Below are positions 1 through 7,796 of a DNA stretch of 64,000 nt, piece by piece; within the stretch, counting starts at the first letter, position 1, and every line of letters starts with the position of its first letter. The position numbers and the translations under genes were made by a program. The DNA is taken from positions 154,743 to 218,742 of the forward strand of contig NZ_JOIU01000021.1 of NCBI RefSeq assembly GCF_000720135.1, written 5' to 3'. The notes beneath the pieces were generated by a model. That model made no database searches and was not told the origin of the DNA. It was given only the letters and a program-made list of their open reading frames with translations. The DNA is from Streptomyces sp. NRRL S-1022. Its GTDB lineage: Bacteria; Actinomycetota; Actinomycetes; Streptomycetales; Streptomycetaceae.

Positions 1-71
1 GCCGGAGGGGCCCGGCGGTGAGCGACGTCCAGCCGTCCCCGTCCGGCCGCGCACCCGGAGCCGCCGGGTGA
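1..71 (+). other. possible 3' end of an upstream gene
   Basis: A frame with no stop runs from the left edge to a TGA at 69-71, which overlaps the GTG start of the symporter gene in a GTGA arrangement. That overlap is the usual sign of translational coupling in this genome, so the window probably cuts an upstream operon member. Only about 22 codons are visible, rich in Pro, Gly and Arg, and they cannot be assigned to a family. Confidence 0.3.
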
Positions 72-1822
72 ACCAGACGTACGGCGTCGTGGCCGTGTCG
101 GCGGCGGTCGTGGTGACCCTGGTGATCGGCGCGGCGGGCCTGCGCATCTCCCGCACCACCTCCGACTTCTACGTCGCCTCCCGCACCGTGCCGCCGTACC
201 TCAACGCCATGGCCATCAGCGGCGAGTACCTCTCGGCGGCCTCGTTCCTCGGCATCGCCGGGCTCGTCGCCGCCCAGGGCGTCGAGATGCTCTGGTTCCC
301 CGTCGGCTACGCCGCCGGCTACCTCGTCCTGCTCGTGTTCGTCGCCGCCCCGCTGCGCCGCTCCGGGGCCTACACGCTGCCCGACTTCGCCGACTCACGG
401 CTCCAGTCCCGGGCCGCCCGGCGCGTCGCCAGCGTGCTCGTCGTCGGTGTCGGCTGGCTCTACCTGCTGCCGCAGCTCCAGGGCGCGGGCCTCACCCTCG
501 GCCTGGTCACCGGCGCGCCGCGGTGGCTCGGCGGGGTGCTGGTCGCCGTCGTCGTCGCCCTGGCCGTGGCCGCCGGCGGCATGCGCAGCATCACCTTCGT
601 CCAGGCCTTCCAGTACTGCCTGAAACTGACCGCGCTCCTCGTGCCCGCCGTCTTCCTCCTCCTGGCCTGGCACGGCGACCCGCGCCCCGCCGGCGCCCTG
701 GAGGAGCCGCCGACCTTCCGCCGGCACACCCAGGTCACCGTCGAGACCACCGTCCGCATCCGGATCGAGACGCCGCTGCGGGCCGTCGCGACCGGCGCCG
801 TGGACGGCCGGGACCACGAGCGGGACCCGCTGCTGCTGGACCCCGGGGTGCACGAGGTCCGGGCCGGTACGACCCTCCGGTTCCCGCCGGGCACCCCGGT
901 GCCCGAGCGGGAGCCGGGCGACGGCCGGCGCGCCGGAGCCTCCAGCTGGGCGGCGCCGCTGTCCGGCGGCAGGGAGGACCACCCGCTGTACACGACGTAC
1001 GGGCTGATCTTCGCCACCTTCCTGGGCACCATGGGCCTGCCCCACGTCCTCGTCCGCTTCTACACCAACCCCGACGGCCGGGCCGCCCGGCGCACCACCG
1101 TGATCGTGCTCGCCCTGGTCGGCGGCTTCTACCTGCTGCCGCCGCTGTACGGCCTCCTCGGCCGGATCTACGCCCCCGACCTGCTGCTCACCGGCACCAC
1201 GGACGCCGCCGTCCTGGTCCTGCCGGAACGTCTCGTCGGCGGCCCGGGCGGCGACCTGCTCGGTGCCCTGATCGCCGCCGGCGCCTGTGCCGCCTTCCTG
1301 TCCACCGCCTCCGGGCTCACCCTGTCCGTCGCGGGCGTGCTCAGCCAGGACGTACTGCCCTCGCTCGGCGTCCGCCACTTCCGGCTGGCCACGCTCCTGG
1401 CGGTCGCCGTACCCGTCACGGTGAGCGTGGCGGCCGGCAGTCTGCCCGTCGCCAACGCCGTCGGCCTCGCCTTCGCGGTGGCCGCCTCCTCCTTCTGCCC
1501 GCTGCTGCTGCTCGGCATCTGGTGGCGCGGCCTCACCGCGCCCGGCGCGATCGCGGGGCTGCTCACCGGGGGCGGCAGTGCCCTCACCGCGGTCGCCCTG
1601 ACCATCGCCGGGCCCCTCACCGACGGCTGGCCGCACACCCTGCTCGCCTGGCCGGCGGTGTGGTCCGTGCCGCTCGGCTTCCTGACCATGATCCTGGTCT
1701 CCCTGGCCACCCGGGACCGGATCCCGGCCGGCACCGAGGCCGCCATGGCCCGCCTGCACCTGCCCGAACGCCCCCCGGGCCGGGGCGCGTCCGCCACCCG
1801 CCGAGGAGTGACCACCCCATGA
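68..1822 (+). CDS. sodium/solute symporter (SSS family, ActP-like)
   Basis: A 584-residue polytopic membrane protein of the sodium:solute symporter family. It begins near residue 5 with a hydrophobic helix and carries the family's early motif around residues 29-60 (a YVASR..PPYLNAMAISGEYLSAASFLG stretch). About 13 hydrophobic segments follow. A polar, probably extracellular insertion lies between residues about 205 and 310, as in actinomycete acetate/monocarboxylate permeases. The likely role is Na+-driven uptake of a small organic acid; the exact substrate cannot be read. The start GTG overlaps an upstream stop, and the stop overlaps the mini-ORF at 1819. The downstream LytS-type kinase suggests a carboxylate-sensing uptake system. 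Confidence 0.85.
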   Translation: MNQTYGVVAVSAAVVVTLVIGAAGLRISRTTSDFYVASRTVPPYLNAMAISGEYLSAASFLGIAGLVAAQGVEMLWFPVGYAAGYLVLLVFVAAPLRRSGAYTLPDFADSRLQSRAARRVASVLVVGVGWLYLLPQLQGAGLTLGLVTGAPRWLGGVLVAVVVALAVAAGGMRSITFVQAFQYCLKLTALLVPAVFLLLAWHGDPRPAGALEEPPTFRRHTQVTVETTVRIRIETPLRAVATGAVDGRDHERDPLLLDPGVHEVRAGTTLRFPPGTPVPEREPGDGRRAGASSWAAPLSGGREDHPLYTTYGLIFATFLGTMGLPHVLVRFYTNPDGRAARRTTVIVLALVGGFYLLPPLYGLLGRIYAPDLLLTGTTDAAVLVLPERLVGGPGGDLLGALIAAGACAAFLSTASGLTLSVAGVLSQDVLPSLGVRHFRLATLLAVAVPVTVSVAAGSLPVANAVGLAFAVAASSFCPLLLLGIWWRGLTAPGAIAGLLTGGGSALTAVALTIAGPLTDGWPHTLLAWPAVWSVPLGFLTMILVSLATRDRIPAGTEAAMARLHLPERPPGRGASATRRGVTTP

Positions 1823-1857
1823 CGACCCGCCGGCCCGCCGACGGCGCCCGCGCATGA
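1819..1857 (+). CDS. 12-codon mini-ORF bridging symporter and kinase
   Basis: ATG at 1819 overlaps the symporter stop (ATGA at 1819-1822). Its TGA at 1855-1857 overlaps the kinase ATG at 1854 (ATGA again). The peptide reads MTTRRPADGARA. I infer a relay for terminating ribosomes that couples kinase synthesis to symporter synthesis. The peptide itself probably has no function. The alternative is chance, because the kinase could use its own poor ribosome-binding site. Confidence 0.35.
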   Translation: MTTRRPADGARA

Positions 1858-3074
1858 ACGGCCTCGTCCTCCTCGCCGCCGCGACGCCCGTGGTGTTCGC
1901 CGCGGGCCTCGCCACGGGACGCCTCCTGTCCCGCCGGAGCGACCGGGACGGCACGGAGCACGGCGGCAGCCCCGTGGAACGCGCCACCTTCCGCACCCTG
2001 CACACCGCGTCCGCGGCCGCGCCCCCGCTGCGCGCCGGACTCACCGAGGACGCGGCCCGCAAGGCGGTACGACGGCTCCGGCCGCTGTTCGGCACGGCCG
2101 CGCTCGGTCTCACGGCCGAGGACCGGCTGCTGGCCTGGGACGGGCCGGGCCGGCACCACGCGGACACCGCCCTGGAGCGGGCCCGGCACGTCCTCGGGAG
2201 CGGCCGCACGCAGACCTTCACCATCCGCTGCCCGGACCCGGACTGCCCCGTGCGCCGGGGCGCCGCCGCGCCGCTCACGGTCGACGGGCGGGTGCTCGGC
2301 GCCCTCGTCGTGCTCGGCGCCGGGGAGTCGGCGAGCGTGGTCCGGGCCACCGAGGAGGTGGCGCGCTGGGTGTCCGTCCAGCTCGAACTCGCCGAGCTCG
2401 ACCGCACCCGCACCGGTCTGATCGAGGCGGAGATCCGGGCGCTGCGCGCGCAGATCTCCCCGCACTTCATCTACAACTCCCTCGCCACGATCGCCTCGTT
2501 CGTGCGCACCGACCCCGAGCGGGCCCGTGAACTGCTGCTGGAGTTCGCCGACTTCACCCGGTACTCGTTCCGCCGGCACGGCGAGTTCACCACCCTGGCC
2601 GAGGAGTTGCGCTCCGTCGAGCAGTTCCTGGAGCTGGTCCGCGCCCGGTTCGGGCAGCGGCTGCGGGTGACCTTGCAGATCGCCCCGGAGGTGCTGCCCG
2701 TGGCGGTGCCCTTCCTGTGCGTGCAGCCCCTGGTGGAGAACGCGGTCAGGCACGGGCTGGAGGAGAGCGTGGAGCGCAGCCGTATCGGCATCACCGCGCA
2801 GGACGAGGGGGCGACGGCCCGGATCGTCATCGAGGACAACGGGGTCGGCATGGAACCGGACCGGCTGCGCCGGATCCTGCGCGGCGAGGACGGCCCCTCG
2901 ACGGGCATCGGGCTGCGCAACGTGGACGAACGGCTGCGCCAGGTCTACGGCGACGACCACGGGCTGGTGATCGAGACCGGTGTCGCGGCCGGGATGAAGA
3001 TCACGATCCGGATCCCCAAGTACCGCACCGGAGTGCACAGCACGCCTCCGCGCACCGCCTCCGGGAACGAGTGA
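1854..3074 (+). CDS. LytS-type sensor histidine kinase
   Basis: A 406-residue kinase of the His_kinase (LytS/YpdA) class. It has one N-terminal membrane helix (residues about 3-22), a GAF-like sensor region (about 50-180), then the phospho-acceptor block QISPHFIYNSL with His204. The ATPase half follows, with the N-box PLVENAVRHGLE and the DNGVGM and GIGLRNVDERL G-boxes. LytS kinases normally phosphorylate LytTR response regulators that control carboxylate or cell-envelope genes. No response regulator adjoins it here. The only LytTR gene in the window is about 50 kb away at 53629, and the true partner may lie left of the window. A strong hairpin follows at 3096-3127. Confidence 0.88.
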   Translation: MNGLVLLAAATPVVFAAGLATGRLLSRRSDRDGTEHGGSPVERATFRTLHTASAAAPPLRAGLTEDAARKAVRRLRPLFGTAALGLTAEDRLLAWDGPGRHHADTALERARHVLGSGRTQTFTIRCPDPDCPVRRGAAAPLTVDGRVLGALVVLGAGESASVVRATEEVARWVSVQLELAELDRTRTGLIEAEIRALRAQISPHFIYNSLATIASFVRTDPERARELLLEFADFTRYSFRRHGEFTTLAEELRSVEQFLELVRARFGQRLRVTLQIAPEVLPVAVPFLCVQPLVENAVRHGLEESVERSRIGITAQDEGATARIVIEDNGVGMEPDRLRRILRGEDGPSTGIGLRNVDERLRQVYGDDHGLVIETGVAAGMKITIRIPKYRTGVHSTPPRTASGNE

Positions 3075-3095
3075 GGGCCCGTGCCGGACATGCCC

Positions 3096-3127
3096 GCGGC
3101 CCCCGGCGGGGTGCTGCCGGGGGCCGC
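3096..3127 (+). terminator. intrinsic terminator hairpin
   Basis: A perfect 12-bp inverted repeat (3096-3107 with 3116-3127) with an 8-nt loop lies 22 bases after the kinase stop. There is no U-tract, as is common in Streptomyces. It sits between convergent transcription units and probably ends the symporter-kinase transcript. Confidence 0.75.
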
Positions 3128-3142
3128 GCGCGTGGGGACGGG

Positions 3143-3430
3143 TCAGAAGGTCAGCGACCAGTTGTCCAGGGTGCCGATGCCGTCCGGGTACACGTCCGCG
3201 ACCTGGAGCTTCCAGGTGCCGTTGGCCGGGGAGGCGCTCGCGTCGACCGAGTAGGTCCTGGTCAGGGTGCCGCCGGACTCCGAGGCGCTGGTCTCCTTCA
3301 GCCCGTAGGCCCTGCCGTCCGGGGCAACCAGGCAGATCTTCGGGTCGCTGCCGGAGATCCCGGCCACGGTGGCGGGCGACTCGACCGTCCCGGGGCCGGG
3401 GACGGGGAAGCCGGCGTCGTTGATCCCCTC
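3143..3430 (-). pseudogene. remnant of a secreted protease P/homoB domain
   Basis: The minus-strand frame reads a proprotein-convertase P-domain tail: a DAGFPVPGPG segment, LVAPDGRAYGLKE, then NGTWKLQVADVYPDG and the terminal LDNWSLTF. Compared with the usual P domain, about 16 residues around the central GDL-type strand are missing between GISGSDP and KICLVAPDG. No start codon with a signal peptide or protease domain precedes it. The frame stays open upstream until it meets the stop of the neighbouring permease. The best reading is a 3' remnant of a subtilisin-like or trypsin-like secreted protease gene left after a deletion. It is probably not expressed. Confidence 0.6.
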
Positions 3431-3484
3431 GGCCCGTCCCTCAGTCCGTCCCGCAGCCCGTCCCTCGGTGCGCCGCTCGGCCCG

Positions 3485-4894
3485 TCACCGCTGCTGCCGG
3501 CGCTGGCGGCGGGCCGCCATCACCGCGTACACGATGACACCGGCGAACAGGAACAGCACGCCCTGGTAGACGGCCGCGTAGCCGGCGCCCGCCATCAGCC
3601 AGAGCGTGAAGGCGGCGGCCACCGCGCTGATCACGGAGTCCCGCACCAGCCGGCCCCGGTCGACGGCCTCGGACCGGCCGGCCATCAGGTGGAAGATCTG
3701 CGCGGCGGCGGCCAGCAGGTACGGCACGGTCGCGGTGAACGTGGTGACCAGGACCAGGACCTCGAAGACCCGGCCCGAACCCGAGAAGTAGTTGTAGACG
3801 GTGAGCAGCGAGGCGAGGACGACCGTCACGCCGACGCCGACCGTGGGCACGCCCCGCCGACGGCGCGTGAAGGCGCTCGGGAACAGTCCGTCGCGGGCCG
3901 CCGCGTACGGCGTCTGGGCGCTCAGCAGGGTCCAGCCGTTGAGGCAGCCGGTCATCGACACCAGGGCGGCGAGCGCCACGGCCGTACCGCCCCAGCTGCC
4001 CCCGAACATCGTGTTCACGGCGTCCGAGAACGGCGCGGTGGAGGCGACCAGGCGGTCGTGCGCGACCGTGCCGAACACCGACAGGGTGCCCAGCAGGTAC
4101 ACCAGCGCCGCGCCCGCGGTGCCGATGACGGTCGCGCGCCCCACGTTGCGCCGGGCGTCCCTGACCTCGCCCGCGCTGACGGCGGCGGACTCCACCCCGA
4201 GGTAGGAGAAGAGCAGCAGGGCGGCGGAGGCGGACACCGCGCCGACCGCGCCGTGGCCGCTGGTGTTGAACGGCCCCAGCCGGCCGGGGTCGAAGAAGAA
4301 CAGCCCGCCGACCGCGACGAGCAGCAGCGGCACGAACTTCAGCACCGTGGACACCAGCTGGACGGCGCCCACGTACCGGGTGCCGGCGAAGTTGGCGAGG
4401 GCGGGCAGCCACTGCAGGGCCAGCGCGGCCAGGCAGGCGGTCCAGCGGTGCCCGTTCACCGGGACGAGCACGTCGAGGTAGCCCACGGCGGCGACGGCGA
4501 GCGCGGCGTTCGACACCCAGGTGGTGATCCAGTACGACCAGGCCGCGAGGAATCCCGCGAAGTCGCCGAACGCCTCGCGGGCGTAGACGTAGGGGCCGCC
4601 GGTGCGCGGGTCGCGTGCGGCGAGCCGGCCGAAGACCAGGGCCAGCGCGATGGCGCCGACCGTCAGCACGCCGAAGGCGACCAGGCTGACCGTGCCGTAA
4701 GGGGCGATGGAGGCGGGAAGCAGGAAGATGCCGCCGCCGATGATGTTGCCCATGACCAGTGCGGTGGCGACGGGCAGGCCGAACCGGCGGGCATGCCTGC
4801 CGGTGTCGCCCTGCGGGTCCCCGCCGTGAGCCGTGGCGGTCTCCGCGGGGATCTCCGCGGGGGCCGGAGCCGGGACGGTTCCGGTGCTGTGCAT
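3485..4894 (-). CDS. APC-superfamily amino acid permease
   Basis: A 469-residue protein with about 12 hydrophobic helices and the APC signature near the N-terminus (GNIIGGGIFLLPASIAPYG), followed by the GRLAARDPRTGGPYVYAREAFG loop. It resembles arginine/agmatine-type antiporters and general amino acid transporters. The ATG at 4894 is preferred because an AGAGG ribosome-binding site lies about 10 nt upstream. The frame is open further 5', including an ATG at 4912 without a clear site. It lies next to the hydroxyproline operon on the same strand, beyond the GntR gene, so it could supply that pathway, but no direct evidence links them. Confidence 0.85.
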   Translation of the reverse strand: MHSTGTVPAPAPAEIPAETATAHGGDPQGDTGRHARRFGLPVATALVMGNIIGGGIFLLPASIAPYGTVSLVAFGVLTVGAIALALVFGRLAARDPRTGGPYVYAREAFGDFAGFLAAWSYWITTWVSNAALAVAAVGYLDVLVPVNGHRWTACLAALALQWLPALANFAGTRYVGAVQLVSTVLKFVPLLLVAVGGLFFFDPGRLGPFNTSGHGAVGAVSASAALLLFSYLGVESAAVSAGEVRDARRNVGRATVIGTAGAALVYLLGTLSVFGTVAHDRLVASTAPFSDAVNTMFGGSWGGTAVALAALVSMTGCLNGWTLLSAQTPYAAARDGLFPSAFTRRRRGVPTVGVGVTVVLASLLTVYNYFSGSGRVFEVLVLVTTFTATVPYLLAAAAQIFHLMAGRSEAVDRGRLVRDSVISAVAAAFTLWLMAGAGYAAVYQGVLFLFAGVIVYAVMAARRQRRQQR

Positions 4895-5090
4895 GGGTGG
4901 TGCGCCTCTCATGGAACTGACGTTCCCGGGATCGCCGGGACCGGGCCATGGTCGGGGATGCACCGGTCTGGCGCAAAATCGCCGTTTTTTGTTCCGCAGT
5001 GGCCGCCTGAGCACGGAAAATACGTCGTGCCGGGGTCCCGGCGCCGCGAGATGTCCGGCGCCCTCCGGCGGGTCCCGCGGACGGGCGAGG

Positions 5091-5786
5091 TCAGTCCGTC
5101 GCCGCCCAGAGGCTGCGCACATGCCCGAGGTGCCGGGTCATGATCGCGTGCACGGCCTTCTCGTCACGCTCCAGCAGGGCGTCCAGCAGCTCCAGGTGCT
5201 CCTCGGCGGAGGCGAGCAGCCGGCCCGCCTCCACCAGCGCGGTCAGCCCGTACAGACGGGAGCGCTTGCGCAGGTCGGCCACGACCTCGACCAGGTGGGC
5301 GTTGCCGGCCAGCGCGAGCAGACCGAGGTGGAAGCGGGTGTCGGCCTCGACGTAGGCGATCAGGTCGCCCGCCACCGCGGCGGTGACGATCTCCCGGGCC
5401 GCAGGGCGCAGCGCCTCCAGCGAGACACGGTCGGCCGTGCGGGCCAGCTCCACCACGGTGGGGATCTCGACGAGCGCCCGGACGTGCGTGTACTCGTCCA
5501 GCTGCCGGTCGGAGACGGCGGTGACCCGGAAGCCCTTGTTGGGCACCGTGTCGACCAGTCCCTCCTTGGCCAGGTCGAGCATGGCCTCGCGCACCGGTGT
5601 GGCCGAGACGCCGAACCGGGTGGCCAGCGAGGGCGCCGAGTAGACCTCGCCGGGCCGCAGCTCGCCCGCGATCAGCGCGGCGCGCAGGGCGTCCGCGACC
5701 CGCTCGCGGTAGCTGCTCCGCCGGCCGCCCAGCCGGGGGAGCGCGGGCATCTCGGGGTCACGGGGGTTCGGTGCCATGTCACGCAT
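5091..5786 (-). CDS. GntR-family (FCD) transcriptional regulator
   Basis: A 231-residue regulator. The N-terminal winged helix has the GntR pattern (YRERVADALRAALIAGEL...LATRFGVSATPVREAMLDLAKEGLV, residues about 26-80), followed by an all-helical FCD ligand-binding domain with metal-site-like Asp/His residues (AYVEADTRFH, EEHLELLDAL). It is the last gene of the hydroxyproline operon, 23 bases after the epimerase stop, and is probably its own pathway regulator. Starts at 5789 (GTG), 5786 (ATG) and 5777 (ATG) are all possible and none has a good ribosome-binding site. Candidate operators are the ATGTCACA elements at 7742 and 10656. Confidence 0.85.
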   Translation of the reverse strand: MRDMAPNPRDPEMPALPRLGGRRSSYRERVADALRAALIAGELRPGEVYSAPSLATRFGVSATPVREAMLDLAKEGLVDTVPNKGFRVTAVSDRQLDEYTHVRALVEIPTVVELARTADRVSLEALRPAAREIVTAAVAGDLIAYVEADTRFHLGLLALAGNAHLVEVVADLRKRSRLYGLTALVEAGRLLASAEEHLELLDALLERDEKAVHAIMTRHLGHVRSLWAATD

Positions 5787-5809
5787 CACCGGGGTGAGTG
5801 TAGAGGACG

Positions 5810-6811
5810 CTAGAGGACGAACCCCTCCGGGAAGGGGTCGGCCGGGTCCAGCAGGTACTGTGCGGTGCCCGTGATCCAGGCCCGGCCGGTGAAGCTGGGC
5901 AGCACGGCCGGCACCCCGGCGACCTCCGTGGCCCCCAGCAGCCGGCCGGTGAACCGGGTGCCGATGAAGGACTCGTTCACGAACTCGGTGTGCAGCGGGA
6001 GTTCACCGCGCGCGTGCAGCTGCGCCATGCGCGCGCTGGTGCCCGTGCCGCAGGGGGAGCGGTCGAACCAGCCCGGGTGGATGACCATGGCGTGCCGGGA
6101 GTGCCGGGCGGTGGCGCCGGGCGCGTACAGGTGGACGTGGTGGCAGCCCCGGATCGACGGGTCCTCGGGGTGCACCGGCTCCGCCTCCGCGTTGATCGCC
6201 GTCATCAGCGACAGGCCGGCCGCCAGGATGTCGTCCTTGCGGGCGCGGTCGAAGGGCAGCCCGAACGCGTCCAGCGGCAGGATCGCGTAGAAGTTGCCGC
6301 CGTAGGCCAGGTCGTAGGTGACGGTACGGCCGTCCGGCAGGGTGATCTCGCGGTCCAGGCCGGCCGCGAACGACGGCACGTTCCTGAGCGTGACGTTCCG
6401 GGCGGCGCCGTTCTCCACCGCGACCTCGGCGACCACGAGCCCCGCCGGGGTGTCGAGCCGGATCGTGGTCACCGGCTCCGTGACCTCCACCATGCCGGTC
6501 TCCACCAGCACGGTGGCCACCCCGATCGTGCCGTGCCCGCACATCGGCAGATAGCCGGAGACCTCGATGTAGAGGACGCCCCAGTCGCAGTCGGGGCGGG
6601 CCGGCGGCTGCAGGATCGCGCCGCTCATCGCGGAGTGGCCGCGCGGCTCGTTCATCAGCAACTGCTTGACCTGGTCGCGGTGTTCACGGAACCACAGGCG
6701 CCGTTCGTTCATGGTCGCCCCCGGGACGGTGCCGATCCCGCCGGTGATCACGCGGGTCGGCATGCCCTCGGTGTGCGAGTCGACGGCGTGCAGGACGAGC
6801 TTGCTGCGCAT
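5810..6811 (-). CDS. 4-hydroxyproline 2-epimerase (proline racemase family)
   Basis: A 333-residue member of the proline racemase family. Both catalytic cysteines are present: Cys91 in MCGHGTIG and Cys254 in DRSPCGTGT. In this family Cys/Cys members are racemases or epimerases, whereas Thr or Ser at the first position marks trans-3-hydroxyproline dehydratases. It should interconvert trans-4-hydroxy-L-proline and cis-4-hydroxy-D-proline. The context fits, with a DapA-family deaminase 11 nt upstream and a D-hydroxyproline dehydrogenase further upstream. ATG at 6811 follows an AAGGAG site that overlaps the end of the preceding gene, so translation is probably coupled. Confidence 0.9.
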   Translation of the reverse strand: MRSKLVLHAVDSHTEGMPTRVITGGIGTVPGATMNERRLWFREHRDQVKQLLMNEPRGHSAMSGAILQPPARPDCDWGVLYIEVSGYLPMCGHGTIGVATVLVETGMVEVTEPVTTIRLDTPAGLVVAEVAVENGAARNVTLRNVPSFAAGLDREITLPDGRTVTYDLAYGGNFYAILPLDAFGLPFDRARKDDILAAGLSLMTAINAEAEPVHPEDPSIRGCHHVHLYAPGATARHSRHAMVIHPGWFDRSPCGTGTSARMAQLHARGELPLHTEFVNESFIGTRFTGRLLGATEVAGVPAVLPSFTGRAWITGTAQYLLDPADPFPEGFVL

Positions 6812-6822
6812 GGGAGGACTCC

Positions 6823-7719
6823 TTACGCGAGACCGGCGGCGACGGCCTTCTCGGTGGCCGCGCGGACCGCGGCCTCCTGCTCGGGCGGCAGCGGGACCCG
6901 CGGCGGGCGCACCGGACCGCCGTACCGTCCGACGACGTCCATGGAGAGCTTGATCGCCTGGACGAACTCCGTCCGCGAGTCCCAGCGCAGCAGCGGGTGC
7001 AGCTGCCGGTACAGCGGGAGCGCGGTGGTGAGGTCCCCGGCGAGCGCGGCGCGGTACAGCTCGGCCGAGGCGCGCGGGAGGGCGTTGGGGTAGCCGGCCA
7101 CCCAGCCCTTGGCACCGGCCACCGCCAGCTCCAGCAGCACGTCGTCGGCGCCGATCAAGAGGTCTAGATCGGGGGCGAGTTCGGCGATGCGGTAGGCACG
7201 GCGGACGTCACCGGAGAACTCCTTGACGGCGTGCACGAGCCCCTCGCCGTGCAGCCGGGCGAGGAGTTCGGGCACCAGGTCGACCTTGGTGTCGACCGGG
7301 TTGTTGTACGCCACCACGGGCACCCCCGCCCGCGCGGCCTCCGCGTAGTGGGCGAGCACCGAACGCTCGTCGGCGCGGTAGGCGTTGGGCGGCAGCAGCA
7401 TCACCGAGGCGCAGCCCGCCTCGCCCGCCTGCTCGGCCCAGCGCCGGGCCTCGGCCGAGCCGTACGCGCAGACGCCCGGCATCACCCGCTCCCCGCCGAT
7501 CGCGGCCACGGCGGTCTCCACCACCCGCGCCCGCTCCGCGTCGGTGAGCACCTGGTACTCGCCGAGCGAGCCGTTCGGTACGACGCCGTCGCAGCCGTTC
7601 GCGACGAGCCAGGCGCAGTGCTCGGCGTACCGGTCGTGGTCGACCGAGAGGTCGTCGCGCAGCGGGAGGGCGGTGGCGACGAGGATGCCGCGCCAGGGAC
7701 GGTGCTGCGGGTCGGTCAT
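6823..7719 (-). CDS. DapA-family 1-pyrroline-4-hydroxy-2-carboxylate deaminase
   Basis: A 298-residue class I aldolase-fold protein of the DHDPS/NAL family. The Schiff-base lysine lies in HAVKEFSGD, the catalytic tyrosine in VVAYNNPVD, and the substrate-binding loop in VVPNGSLGEYQVL (instead of the GTTGE of true DapA). Between an epimerase and a D-hydroxyproline dehydrogenase, the expected reaction is deamination of Delta1-pyrroline-4-hydroxy-2-carboxylate to alpha-ketoglutarate semialdehyde. The last enzyme, a semialdehyde dehydrogenase, is not in this window. ATG at 7719 is set by the family N-terminus and follows a GGGAGAG site. A second candidate promoter and operator precedes it. Confidence 0.85.
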   Translation of the reverse strand: MTDPQHRPWRGILVATALPLRDDLSVDHDRYAEHCAWLVANGCDGVVPNGSLGEYQVLTDAERARVVETAVAAIGGERVMPGVCAYGSAEARRWAEQAGEAGCASVMLLPPNAYRADERSVLAHYAEAARAGVPVVAYNNPVDTKVDLVPELLARLHGEGLVHAVKEFSGDVRRAYRIAELAPDLDLLIGADDVLLELAVAGAKGWVAGYPNALPRASAELYRAALAGDLTTALPLYRQLHPLLRWDSRTEFVQAIKLSMDVVGRYGGPVRPPRVPLPPEQEAAVRAATEKAVAAGLA

Positions 7720-7741
7720 GGGGCTCTCCCAATCAATAGGG

Positions 7742-7749
7742 TGTGACAT
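7742..7749 (-). promoter_or_regulatory. candidate GntR operator before the deaminase gene
   Basis: The minus strand reads ATGTCACA, the same 8-mer found upstream of the first operon gene at 10656-10663. On the minus strand the flanks are GTAAC before it and CC after it. It lies 23 bases before the deaminase start, where a repressor would block an internal promoter. It resembles the T-GT-AC-A pattern of FCD regulators. This is inference from two copies only. Confidence 0.4.
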
Positions 7750-7796
7750 GTTACTGACGGGCGGTGCGGTCCGGGTCCTCCGCCGGGAGGGCGGGC

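Noticed and set aside
395..2470. Minus-strand frame opposite the symporter and kinase
   Set aside because: Low-complexity composition and antisense to two clearly assigned genes.
3430..3487. Short CCCGTCCCTC-type repeats after the permease stop
   Set aside because: Too short and irregular for a functional repeat array. They appear to be slippage-type low complexity.
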